The translations under genes were made by a program, and so were the position numbers. A DNA stretch of 64,000 nucleotides from Saprospirales bacterium (GTDB lineage: Bacteria; Bacteroidota; Bacteroidia; Chitinophagales; Saprospiraceae), in assembly GCA_002698985.1 (NCBI GenBank), contig PAAY01000037.1:113104-177103 (forward strand). Reading direction: 5' to 3'. Below are positions 37,027 to 46,108 of the stretch, one piece after another. The stretch's first letter is position 1. The number at the start of each line of letters is the position of its first letter. The notes beneath the pieces are model-generated. The model was not told the DNA's origin. It saw only the letters and a program-made list of their open reading frames with translations, and did not search any database.

Positions 37027-38433
37027 ATGATCAAAAACACCTATTTCGACCTCATCGATCAAACCTTTTACTTTCCGCAGGAAGGGTTTGATATTGAAGA
37101 TGGCAACCTGATCTTTAACGGCGTTCCGCTCCGTTACCTCATCGACAAGTATGGCACGCCCATCAAGCTCACCTACCTTCCGAAGATAGGGACACAGATA
37201 AAAAGGGCCAGAAACCTGTTCAATAAAGCCCGAAAAACGCTGGGTTACAAGGGTAAGTACGTCTATTGCTATTGCACCAAGAGCAACCACTTCAGCTATG
37301 TGATAAGAGAGGTGTTGCGTCACAACGTGCAACTGGAAACCAGCTCCTCCTTCGATATTGACCTGATCAGAAGGGTCTATGAAAAGGGGTGGATTGACAA
37401 AGACCTCACCATCGTCAACAACGGCTTCAAGCCTGCTGAATACGCCTTCAAAATTTCCGAACTCATCAACGATGGCTTCAAAGGTGTAATCCCGGTGCTC
37501 GATAACCGGAAAGAATTGCAGTACTATAACAAGTGGGTCAAAAAATCCTGCAACATCGGTATCCGGGTAGCCACCGACGAAGAACCCAACTTCGAGTTTT
37601 ACACCTCCAGGCTGGGCATCCGCAATGCGGAGGTGTTGCAGTTTTACAAAGACGAAATCAAGGGCAACAAGAAGTTCAAACTCAAAATGTTGCACTTCTT
37701 CGTGGACACCGGCATCAAGGATTCCATCTACTACTGGGGAGAGTTGAAGAAGGCGGTCAAACTCTATTGCGAACTCAAAAAGATCTGCCCCTCGCTCACG
37801 GCCCTGAACATCGGTGGCGGAATGCCCATCAGAAATTCGCTTGGCTTTGAATTCGATTACAACTACATGGTTCGTGAGATCCTGAACCTGGTGCTGTCGG
37901 CCTGCCGGGAAGAGGAAATTCCGGAACCAGATATCTACACCGAATTTGGGAAATACACCGTTGGCGAGAGCGGCGCGCTGATCTTCTCCGTTCTGGAACA
38001 GAAAAAGCAAAACGACGCCGAGGTCTGGTACATGGTGGACAACTCGCTCATCAATACCATACCCGACAGCTGGAGCATCGGTGAACGCTTCATCCTGTTG
38101 CCCGTGAACAAGTGGAAAAATGAATACCGGAGGGTCAACATTGGTGGCCTGAGCTGCGACAATTCTGACTACTACAATTCAGAAGTCCACGAAAGCCAGG
38201 TTTACCTGCCCATTGTGGAACCAAAGGCTGAAGAGCCGCTGTATCTCGGCTTCTTCCACACGGGGGCTTACCAGGACGCGCTGAGCGGATACGGCGGAAT
38301 CAAGCATTGCCTGATCCCCGCCCCGAAGCACGTTTTGATCTACAAAGATTCCAAAGGAAATGTAGTGGATACGCTCTACCGCGAGGAGCAGTCCTCGGAG
38401 GAAATGCTGCGCATTCTGGGCTATGTTGACTGA
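37027..38433 (+). CDS. PLP-dependent fold-type III decarboxylase, arginine-decarboxylase-like
   Basis: KYVYCYCTKSNHFSYVIREVL PLP-Lys region; LTALNIGGGMPIRNSL glycine-rich motif. Confidence 0.8.
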   Translation: MIKNTYFDLIDQTFYFPQEGFDIEDGNLIFNGVPLRYLIDKYGTPIKLTYLPKIGTQIKRARNLFNKARKTLGYKGKYVYCYCTKSNHFSYVIREVLRHNVQLETSSSFDIDLIRRVYEKGWIDKDLTIVNNGFKPAEYAFKISELINDGFKGVIPVLDNRKELQYYNKWVKKSCNIGIRVATDEEPNFEFYTSRLGIRNAEVLQFYKDEIKGNKKFKLKMLHFFVDTGIKDSIYYWGELKKAVKLYCELKKICPSLTALNIGGGMPIRNSLGFEFDYNYMVREILNLVLSACREEEIPEPDIYTEFGKYTVGESGALIFSVLEQKKQNDAEVWYMVDNSLINTIPDSWSIGERFILLPVNKWKNEYRRVNIGGLSCDNSDYYNSEVHESQVYLPIVEPKAEEPLYLGFFHTGAYQDALSGYGGIKHCLIPAPKHVLIYKDSKGNVVDTLYREEQSSEEMLRILGYVD

Positions 38434-38435
38434 AC

Positions 38436-39428
38436 CTACAGCCAGCCTTCTTTTCTGTACCATTCTATGCTTTCGGCAACGCCTTCTTCCAGTGACCAGG
38501 CAGGCTGGAACTTGTAATCCTGGATGAGTGGCTCTATGTCGCACTTCCAGTTGAGGCTTTCCAGGATTCTTACCTTTTCCAGGTTGAGTGCGGGGTGGCG
38601 GCCGTTGCCCTTCCCGAATTGCTCCATGCACCAGGCCACTGCACGCACTGCTTTCAGCGGCACATGAAAGCGGATGGTTTTCTTCCCAATGGCCTTTTTG
38701 GCGGCATCGCCAAGTTGATGCTGGGTGTAGTATTTTCCGTCGGAAACGAAATAGCCTTTGTTGGTTTTATCAGAAAGGGTGGCGTCCAGCACCACGCGCA
38801 CCAGGTCTTTTACATAGATGAGGGCAAGTTGCTGCGGCCGTTTTCCTATGTAGGCTTCAATGCCCCTGTTCAGCAATTTGTAAAAGGTGAAAAAATCCTG
38901 GTCACGGGGTCCGTAAACCCCGCCGGGCCGGATGATTACATGCGGGAGCTTGTCGAGGGAGCGCAGGTGTTGTTCGGCGGCCAGTTTGGATTTGCCGTAG
39001 GTGTTGATGGGTTTGGGTATGCGTTCTTCATACAGGTAGTCGTTGGGGGCGTCGTTGCTGGCAGGCCCGTAAGCTGCCAGGCTGCTGATGAAGGTGAATT
39101 TCTGAGGTTGGCGGCCATCGAGAGCAGCCGTGAAATTTTTTACGTAATCAAAATTGACCCGCCAGAAATCGTCCAATCGGGCGGCATTTACCAGGCCGGC
39201 ATTGTGAATGATGTAATCGAACTCATGGTCATCCACCAGCTTTTTGAGGCTGTCCTGGTCTTCAAAATTGAGTTCCGCAAACTTGAGGTCGGGATGTTGA
39301 AGGTATTTGCGGCTGCTGGTTTTCCGGATGCCGGCATACACCTCCAGGTTCCTGTTCAGGGCTTCTTCCACCAGGTGGCTGCCCACAAAACCACTGGCTC
39401 CGGTTATCAGGATTTTTTTCATGGTCAC
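38436..39428 (-). CDS. NAD-dependent epimerase/dehydratase (candidate ceramide reductase)
   Basis: MTMKKILITGASGFVGSHLVEEALNR; SDR Tyr/Lys motif YGKSKLAAE; cluster context. Confidence 0.85.
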   Translation of the reverse strand: MTMKKILITGASGFVGSHLVEEALNRNLEVYAGIRKTSSRKYLQHPDLKFAELNFEDQDSLKKLVDDHEFDYIIHNAGLVNAARLDDFWRVNFDYVKNFTAALDGRQPQKFTFISSLAAYGPASNDAPNDYLYEERIPKPINTYGKSKLAAEQHLRSLDKLPHVIIRPGGVYGPRDQDFFTFYKLLNRGIEAYIGKRPQQLALIYVKDLVRVVLDATLSDKTNKGYFVSDGKYYTQHQLGDAAKKAIGKKTIRFHVPLKAVRAVAWCMEQFGKGNGRHPALNLEKVRILESLNWKCDIEPLIQDYKFQPAWSLEEGVAESIEWYRKEGWL

Positions 39429-39430
39429 GA

Positions 39431-40558
39431 TCAGCTAAGCTCTTTGATGAAACAGCGCCGGCGCTTGTGTTGCCGGGGCTTGTAGTTGCTCCACATGGCC
39501 TGAACGGCGGTGTTGTTTTCCAGCTCGGGGTTGGTCTCCACCTTTTTGATGCCGAAGCGGATGAAGGTGTTCCAGATCTTGTCAAACAGGAGCGCCTGAA
39601 CCCCTTTGCGCTGGTAGTCTTTTCTAACGGCCACCAGGTAAAAGTCGGCCCTGTCGTTCTTCTTCGTGGCCTTCAGTATGTGAATGAATCCGAATGGGAA
39701 CAAACGCCCCCTGGCTTTCTGGAAGGCTTTTGACATGGAGGGCATCGTGATGCCAAAACCCACCAGCTCGTCGTGCTCATTGAGTACGATGGCCACAAAG
39801 TCAGGGTTGATGAAGCCGAAATACTGGTCTGCGTAAAACTTCACCTGCTTTTCGGTCAGGGGCACGGTTCCGTATAGGTCTGCATAGGCTTCGTCCAGCA
39901 AGTCAAAAACTTTCGGTATGTATGGCTTGAACTGGTTCTTGTTCGTTGCGCCAAGTTCCCTGATTTTGAATCGCTCCGCAATTTTCCGGGAGAACTCCCT
40001 TACTCGCGGATCCACCTCATCGGGCACTTCAATTTCAAACTCTACCCAGTCCGTGCTTTTCTGGTAGCCCAGGCGCTCGAGGTGCTCCTTGTAATAGGGG
40101 TAGTTGTAATTGGTGGCAATGGTCCCCAGCTCTTCAAAGCCCTCTATCAGCATCCCTTCCCGGTCCAGGTCGGTGAAACCCAGTGGCCCGTGGATGGCTT
40201 CGGCACCTTCCGACTTAACCCATGCTTCTGCCTCACCAAACAGGGCGGCGGTAACTTCAGGGTCGTCCACAAAATCGACCCAGCCAAAACGGGCCAGCGA
40301 CCTGCCGGTCTTCTCTATTTCTTTCTGGTTGATGATGGCCGCTATGCGTCCAACTGTTTTGCCGTTTTGCGAAGCGAGGAAATACCTGGTTTTGCAAAAC
40401 TCCAGCGCCGGGTTTTTCCACAGTGCCTGGATGTCGGCAGTGAGCAGTTCAGGCACCCAGTAAGGGTTGCCTTCGTACAACTCAAAGGGGAAGTCGAGGA
40501 AACGGCGCCGTTGCTTGCGGCTCTTTACTTCCTCGATCGTTACGGTTGAAGCGGCCAT
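39431..40558 (-). CDS. large GNAT-like N-acyltransferase (candidate bacterial ceramide synthase)
   Basis: GPLGFTDLDREGMLIEGFEELGTIATNYNYPYYKEHLERLGYQKSTDWVEF; C-terminal KDYQRKGVQALLFDKIW acyl-CoA loop. Confidence 0.8.
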   Translation of the reverse strand: MAASTVTIEEVKSRKQRRRFLDFPFELYEGNPYWVPELLTADIQALWKNPALEFCKTRYFLASQNGKTVGRIAAIINQKEIEKTGRSLARFGWVDFVDDPEVTAALFGEAEAWVKSEGAEAIHGPLGFTDLDREGMLIEGFEELGTIATNYNYPYYKEHLERLGYQKSTDWVEFEIEVPDEVDPRVREFSRKIAERFKIRELGATNKNQFKPYIPKVFDLLDEAYADLYGTVPLTEKQVKFYADQYFGFINPDFVAIVLNEHDELVGFGITMPSMSKAFQKARGRLFPFGFIHILKATKKNDRADFYLVAVRKDYQRKGVQALLFDKIWNTFIRFGIKKVETNPELENNTAVQAMWSNYKPRQHKRRRCFIKELS

Positions 40559-40568
40559 GGTGTATGGA

Positions 40569-41789
40569 TTAAACTTGCTCCTTTCGTGGAATTTCCAGCT
40601 TGTCGGCCAGCTGCTGGATTTTGCCAACGGCAAATTCTATCTGCTCAAAGGTATGCGTTGCCATGAGCGAAAAGCGGATGAGGGTGTCCTCGGGTGGCAC
40701 GGCCGGGGTAATGACCGGGTTTACGAATACACCTTCGTCTTGCAGCAGCTTCGTAAAGAGGAAGGTCTTTTCCACATCCCTGACGTAAATGGGGATGATG
40801 GGCGTTTCGGAATGGCCAGTGTCGAGGCCTATCTCATCGAGCAGTTTTTTGGCGTGGCGGGTGTTGTCCCAGAGTTTTTCGATGCGCTCTGGCTCGTTTT
40901 TGATGATCTCCAGGGCGGCAATCACAGCGGCAGCATTGGCCGGTGCGATGCTGGCAGAAAAGATCAGCGAGCGGGCCGTGTGTTTGAGGTAGTTGATCAC
41001 CTCGCTGCTGGCAGCAATGAAGCCGCCAATGGTGGCCAGCGATTTGGAAAAAGTACCCATGATGAGGTCCACCTCGGGTGTGAGGCCGAAATGGTCGGCG
41101 GTGCCACGGCCGTGGTCGCCCAGAACGCCGAGTCCATGGGCATCGTCCACCATGACCTGGGCGTCGTATTTCATGGCCAGTTCCACAATCTGTGGGAGTT
41201 TGGCAATGTCGCCTTCCATGCTGAAGACTCCATCCATGACGATGAGCACCACTGACTTCTCACTGCGCTCTTTCTGAATGCGCTGGAGCACCTTTTCCAG
41301 GTCCTCCATGTCGTTGTGGCGGTACTTGCGGGTAGTGGCGAAGGAGAGGCGGGTGCCGTCAACGATGCTGGCGTGGTTGGCATTGTCGGAAACGATGTAA
41401 TCACCCCGGCCAACTACGGAGGAAAGAACCCCCAGGTTGACTTGCATGCCGGTACTGAAAACGATGGCTTCGTCTTTCTGAACGAATTCAGCCAGTTTGT
41501 TTTCCAGTTCGATGTGGAGATCGAGTGTTCCGTTGAGGAAACGGCTGCCGGCGCATCCGGAGCCGTATTTATCCACAGCTTTTTTGGCTGCTTCTTTCAG
41601 CTTTGGGTGGTTGGTGAGGCCCAGGTAGCTGTTGGAGCCAAACATGAGCACGTCCTTGCCGCCCATCTTGACCACCGTATCCTGGTCGCTTTCAACTTCC
41701 CTGAAATAAGGGTAAACACCCCTGGCCTTGACCTCTTGCGGAGCGGTGTATTTTGACATCCGTTCCTGAAGCTGGTTCTTTCTCATCAA
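40569..41789 (-). CDS. spt: alpha-oxoamine synthase, probable serine palmitoyltransferase
   Basis: DVLMFGSNSYLGLTNHPKLKEAAKKAVDKYGSGCAGSRFLNGTLDLHIELE; VDDAHGLGVLGDHGRG; MGTFSKSLATIGGF PLP-Lys. Confidence 0.87.
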   Translation of the reverse strand: MMRKNQLQERMSKYTAPQEVKARGVYPYFREVESDQDTVVKMGGKDVLMFGSNSYLGLTNHPKLKEAAKKAVDKYGSGCAGSRFLNGTLDLHIELENKLAEFVQKDEAIVFSTGMQVNLGVLSSVVGRGDYIVSDNANHASIVDGTRLSFATTRKYRHNDMEDLEKVLQRIQKERSEKSVVLIVMDGVFSMEGDIAKLPQIVELAMKYDAQVMVDDAHGLGVLGDHGRGTADHFGLTPEVDLIMGTFSKSLATIGGFIAASSEVINYLKHTARSLIFSASIAPANAAAVIAALEIIKNEPERIEKLWDNTRHAKKLLDEIGLDTGHSETPIIPIYVRDVEKTFLFTKLLQDEGVFVNPVITPAVPPEDTLIRFSLMATHTFEQIEFAVGKIQQLADKLEIPRKEQV

Positions 41790-41846
41790 TGTGTTTATTT
41801 TCTGTGGCGAATGAATGTGTATGAATCCTTTTTGCGAAGAAAAAAA

Positions 41847-42842
41847 TCAGGTAATGATCCTAGCGTACTTGTCGAGCCAGGAGTTGATCCTGGATTTCAG
41901 AATGATCTTCTCAAAAACGATGATTGTCGCTACGGCGCAAAGTGCTCCCAGCAGCACGTCAATGATGTAATGGTGACGGGAATAAACTGCCGAAAACCAA
42001 ATGCCGGCCAAAATTATCAAAAACATCCATGAAGCCAGCTTGAGCCGCTTCTTTACTGCAAAGTACAGGGTAATGAGCGGATAGGCTGAATGCAGGGATG
42101 GGATGGCTGCAAAAACGTTTGCATTGCGGGCGTACATGCCGTGAAAGAGCTGAACACCCATGATCTGATCAAAGTTTGCCAGGCCTGCCTCATTACCGGG
42201 AATGCTGAAGTTTTCCTGAAAACCGTACAACTCAACATACCAGGGCGGCGCCGCAGGGTAGAGGTAGTACAGGATAAAGCCGAAAATGTTCGTCAGCAAA
42301 AAGGCCAGCGAAAAATCCAGCAGGGTGCGTTTGTCCTTGAAATACAACCAGACCGCAAAAGCCAGCGGCACCGGAACCCAGCTCAGGTAGAAAAAACCGG
42401 ACAGCACATCCAGTACCGGATGGGTATTTTGAGCGAAGTATTCATTGGGGGTTACCACCTGTCCGTTCCAGGTGAAACCGAAAAGCGCTTTTTCCAGGTT
42501 GTAGGGTTCTGCGATGTGCACGGGGTTGAACAGGTGATTGGGGTACACCCGCATGCTGTCGTAGATGACCCAGTAAATCACAAAGAAGAAAAGTGCCAGC
42601 ACCAGTTTGCGGGAGAGCGGATGCAGGAAGTACAAACCCAGACACAAGCCCGTGAAAACCAAATGGTCGCTGCGCAATCCAACGGCCAGCCAGACCCAGA
42701 TCAGGTACACCAATGCCATTCCAAGCGCAATCAGACTTTCACGGGCCGGAAAACGCTCAAACTGCAGCGAATCTGCAAGGGCGGTGGGTTGTTTCTTTCT
42801 TGCCAATTCTTCGAAAAATTTCAGCACAAGACAGGCCGGCAA
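41847..42842 (-). CDS. PAP2-family membrane protein, Aur1/inositolphosphotransferase-like
   Basis: YLYPAAPPWYVELYGF, AAIPSLHSAYPLI, YSRHHYIIDVLLGAL. Confidence 0.82.
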   Translation of the reverse strand: MPACLVLKFFEELARKKQPTALADSLQFERFPARESLIALGMALVYLIWVWLAVGLRSDHLVFTGLCLGLYFLHPLSRKLVLALFFFVIYWVIYDSMRVYPNHLFNPVHIAEPYNLEKALFGFTWNGQVVTPNEYFAQNTHPVLDVLSGFFYLSWVPVPLAFAVWLYFKDKRTLLDFSLAFLLTNIFGFILYYLYPAAPPWYVELYGFQENFSIPGNEAGLANFDQIMGVQLFHGMYARNANVFAAIPSLHSAYPLITLYFAVKKRLKLASWMFLIILAGIWFSAVYSRHHYIIDVLLGALCAVATIIVFEKIILKSRINSWLDKYARIIT

Positions 42843-42955
42843 AGTTAGGTACTGCCCCCTGTCAAAAGCATCATTTCACCTTTTTTTCAAAATTTTGGGA
42901 AGAAAAGTCAACCTCTGAGATCTTTAATCGTATTATTGCGATTAAATAGTCAGCT

Positions 42956-43288
42956 ATGAAAGCGAGCAATGCTAATCAATACGCCGGGCATCAGTTGCAA
43001 TTGGCCAGGCTGGCCAAAGCCCTGGGCCATCCGGCTCGAATCGCCATTCTGGAACACCTGGCCAGGGTTAATGCCTGCGTGTGCGGTGACATTGTGGAGG
43101 AACTACCTCTGGCACAGGCCACGGTTTCACAGCACCTGAGGGAGTTGAAAGAGGTGGGCCTCATCAAAGGCACCGTAGAAGGCACTTCCGTTTGCTACTG
43201 CATTGACGAAGAAAACTGGAAAGCCATCAAAGATCAACTGAACAAATTTTTCCGGGAACTCGACAAGGCCTGCGACAACTGCTGCTGA
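42956..43288 (+). CDS. arsR: ArsR-family metalloregulator
   Basis: [49 protein letters not shown]; Cys-rich tail CDNCC. Confidence 0.92.
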   Translation: MKASNANQYAGHQLQLARLAKALGHPARIAILEHLARVNACVCGDIVEELPLAQATVSQHLRELKEVGLIKGTVEGTSVCYCIDEENWKAIKDQLNKFFRELDKACDNCC

Positions 43289-43324
43289 GCCCCCGGTTTC
43301 TATTCATCATAAATCACTCGAATC

Positions 43325-44170
43325 ATGAAGAACGCAGAAGAGTTGAAACAACTGGTAAGGGAGAAGTACAGCGAAATTGCAAAGCAACCAAAATCAGTCA
43401 ATGAAAAGAGCTGTTGCGGTGCCGGCGATTGCTGCGGTGTGGATTACACCATTTTCAGCGACGACTATTCCCAGCTCGAGGGTTACAACCCCGATGCCGA
43501 CCTGGGCCTGGGCTGTGGCCTGCCCACCGAATTTGCGAAGATAAAACCCGGCGACACCGTGGTGGACCTCGGCTCCGGTGCCGGCAACGACTGTTTCGTG
43601 GCCCGCAGCATTGCAGGAGAAAGCGGCAAAGTCATCGGCATTGACATGACGGAGGCCATGATCGAAAAGGCCCGTGCCAACGCCGAAAAGCTGGGCTTCA
43701 AAAACGTGCAGTTTCGCCTCGGCGAAATCGAAGACATCCCCATGGGGGGCAACATGGCCGATGTGGTGGTCAGCAACTGCGTGCTGAACCTGGTGCCCGA
43801 CAAGGTGCAGGCTTTCAAAGAGATTTACCGCATTCTGAAACCCGGTGGCCACTTCTCCATTTCGGACGTGGTGATCAAAGGCGATTTGCCGGCTTCGCTG
43901 CGGGCAGATGCCGAGATGTACGCTGGCTGTGTGGCCGGTGCCATCCAAAAAGACGAATACCTCGGAATCATCGAAAAAACGGGATTTGAGGCGATCACCG
44001 TGCAAAAGGAAAAGGTGATACAAATACCCGATGAGATACTTGCTCAGTACCTCGATGAGGAAGAGCTGAAGGCTTACCACAACGGCAGTGTGGGCATTTA
44101 CAGCATTACTGTTTTTGGTCGCAAGCCTGCTGTTGATCCCTGTTGTCAACCCGGCAGCGGCTGCTGTTGA
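43325..44170 (+). CDS. arsM: arsenite methyltransferase
   Basis: DADLGLGCGLPTEFAKIKPGDTVVDLGSGAGNDCFVARSIAG; SNCVLNLVPDK; C-terminal CCQPGSGCC. Confidence 0.93.
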   Translation: MKNAEELKQLVREKYSEIAKQPKSVNEKSCCGAGDCCGVDYTIFSDDYSQLEGYNPDADLGLGCGLPTEFAKIKPGDTVVDLGSGAGNDCFVARSIAGESGKVIGIDMTEAMIEKARANAEKLGFKNVQFRLGEIEDIPMGGNMADVVVSNCVLNLVPDKVQAFKEIYRILKPGGHFSISDVVIKGDLPASLRADAEMYAGCVAGAIQKDEYLGIIEKTGFEAITVQKEKVIQIPDEILAQYLDEEELKAYHNGSVGIYSITVFGRKPAVDPCCQPGSGCC

Positions 44171-44309
44171 ATAGGCATTATTCGGATTTGTGTGCGTCAG
44201 CACACAAACCGTCCAAATTCATTGCTTTTGAAAAAGCTTCGTACAAAAGTTTTTAGAATAAAGTCTAATAATAGGCGGTGGCGGGAGCGGTTTCCCGCCA
44301 CTGTTTCTT

Positions 44310-44972
44310 TTGAATTCCATCAAAACCAAGACTAAAATGAGCAACCCATCACTCTCACCAGAATTGCAGTCCTTCCTGAAAGGGCTTGAAACAGAATTTG
44401 ACAGGATAAGTCCTGAAAGGCGGGAACTATTGAAAAGTCTGGGCAAGTGGATTGGCGAACAAGTGCAAAAGAACCAGCCTGCACACCTCATCGTCATCTG
44501 CACGCACAACTCCCGCCGCAGCCACATGGGGCAGGTCATGCTGGCCCTCGCTGCGCAATACTACGGCGTGCCGGGAGTGCACACCTGGTCAGGCGGCACC
44601 GAAGCCACCGCTTTCAACCCTCAGGCAGTGGGAGCCATGCAGCGTGCCGGAATTCCGGTGGAAAAGGTCACCAACGGCGACAATCCCCGCTACCGCCTCA
44701 ACCTGGACGGCCTTCCCGAAGCCGAACGCACCCTTTTCTCGAAGCGCTTTGACGAAACCCCGAACCCCAGTCAAAACTTTGCAGCCATCATGGTCTGCTC
44801 CGAAGCGGATGAGGGCTGTCCTTTCGTGCCCGGCGCTGCTGCCCGTTTCTCCTTCCCCTTCAGGGACCCCAAAGAATCCGACGGAACCCCACTCATGGAA
44901 TCCGTTTACGACGAAAGACTCCGGGACATCGGAAGGGAGTTTCTCTTCGCCATGAAGTGCGCAATACAGTAA
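44310..44972 (+). CDS. low-MW protein tyrosine phosphatase / arsenate reductase-like protein
   Basis: LIVICTHNSRRSHMGQVMLALAAQYYGVPGVHTWSGGTEATAFNPQAVGAMQRAG; alternate start at 44337. Confidence 0.85.
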   Translation: MNSIKTKTKMSNPSLSPELQSFLKGLETEFDRISPERRELLKSLGKWIGEQVQKNQPAHLIVICTHNSRRSHMGQVMLALAAQYYGVPGVHTWSGGTEATAFNPQAVGAMQRAGIPVEKVTNGDNPRYRLNLDGLPEAERTLFSKRFDETPNPSQNFAAIMVCSEADEGCPFVPGAAARFSFPFRDPKESDGTPLMESVYDERLRDIGREFLFAMKCAIQ

Positions 44973-45050
44973 CGGCGATTACCCGATCGCCGATTTACTG
45001 TACCGTCGATCTCCAAATCGACGGCCAAAAGATATACACACTCCCATCCT

Positions 45051-45143
45051 GATAAAACTAAACACATCTAAAAATTCTATTCCCTCCGGCTCGTCACGAG
45101 CTCTGCTCGTTGACGCATCTAAGTGGCGGCCTCCGGGCCGCCG
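45051..45143 (+). repeat. mosaic palindromic intergenic repeat, copy 1
   Basis: gataaaactaaacac...ggctcgtcacgagctctgctcgttgacgcatctaagtggcggcctccgggccgccg. Confidence 0.85.
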
Positions 45144-45225
45144 TATAGAATTTCATTAAACCAGCTTGTGAATCAGGCTTATTCATCTGTATTGGTCTGC
45201 TTCCTCAGCGATCAGGAGATCGCTG

Positions 45226-45735
45226 CTACATTCGCCGGATGGCGTAAAAAATCTCATCCTGCTTCTCCCCGTTTTTGATCAGGGTCTTTTCAAAGCGGGC
45301 CTCAAAGGTGAACCCGGCCTTTTCCAGCGCTTTTTGCGAAGCGACATTGGAGCCGAAAGGCCTGGCGAAGATCCTGTCTATTTCAAAGTTTTCGAAAGCG
45401 TATTTCACCATTCGGCGGATGGCCTCGGTCATGATACCCTTACCCCAAAGGTGCTCAGCCAGCCAGTAGCCCAACTCGGCGTTCAGCCGCTGGATGTCAT
45501 CTTGCGGATGCACCCCGATGCCTCCAACGAACTCTCCATCCACATCGATGGCCAGGATGTTTGGCGGCTTGCTGGCCATGGCATGGGCGATAAAAGCGCG
45601 CCCCGCTTCCGCGGTGTAGGGATGCGGAAACTTGTCCGTCAGGTTCTTCGCAATCTTGAAGTTGTTGGCATACCTGACCAGGCTGTCGAGATCGGTTTCC
45701 CGGAACGGGCGGAGGGTAAATTCAATTGAGGTCAT
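45226..45735 (-). CDS. GNAT acetyltransferase (RimJ/RimL type)
   Basis: FTLRPFRETDLDSLVRYANN...GYWLAEHLWGKGIMTEAIRRMVKYAFE...NVASQKALEKAGF. Confidence 0.9.
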   Translation of the reverse strand: MTSIEFTLRPFRETDLDSLVRYANNFKIAKNLTDKFPHPYTAEAGRAFIAHAMASKPPNILAIDVDGEFVGGIGVHPQDDIQRLNAELGYWLAEHLWGKGIMTEAIRRMVKYAFENFEIDRIFARPFGSNVASQKALEKAGFTFEARFEKTLIKNGEKQDEIFYAIRRM

Positions 45736-45802
45736 TGTTGATATTGTTGTACGATCTCCCAGCCAGTATCGACGAACTGGAGAGGGCCGCAACTTTCAGC
45801 TT

Positions 45803-45900
45803 GATAAAACTAAACACATTTTAAGGTTCTTTCCCCACCTGCTCGTCACGAGCTGCGCTCGTTGACGAATCTAAGTGGCGGCTTGTCCGCCTGTGGCGGG
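45803..45900 (+). repeat. mosaic palindromic intergenic repeat, copy 2
   Basis: gataaaactaaacacattttaaggttctttccccacctgctcgtcacgagctgcgctcgttgacgaatctaagtggcggc. Confidence 0.85.
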
Positions 45901-45977
45901 CCTCCCAGCGATCAGGAGATCGCTGTTACGTACTACGTACCGTCGATCTCCAGATCGACGACTGCAACCACCAGCGT

Positions 45978-46072
45978 GATAAAACTAAACGCAAATTTTA
46001 GGTCTCTTTCCCCGCCTGCTCGTCACGAGCTGCGCTCGTTGACGCATCTAAGTGGCGGCCTCCCGGCCGCCG
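45978..46072 (+). repeat. mosaic palindromic intergenic repeat, copy 3
   Basis: gataaaactaaacgcaaattttaggtctctttccccgcctgctcgtcacgagctgcgctcgttgacgcatctaagtggcggcctcccggccgccg. Confidence 0.85.
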
Positions 46073-46108
46073 TTAGTAGTTGCCAGCGATCTGGAGATCG
46101 CCGTTACA

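Noticed and set aside
38595-39485. 296-aa plus-strand ORF opposite the epimerase
   Set aside because: Antisense of a well-supported SDR gene; no recognisable domain.
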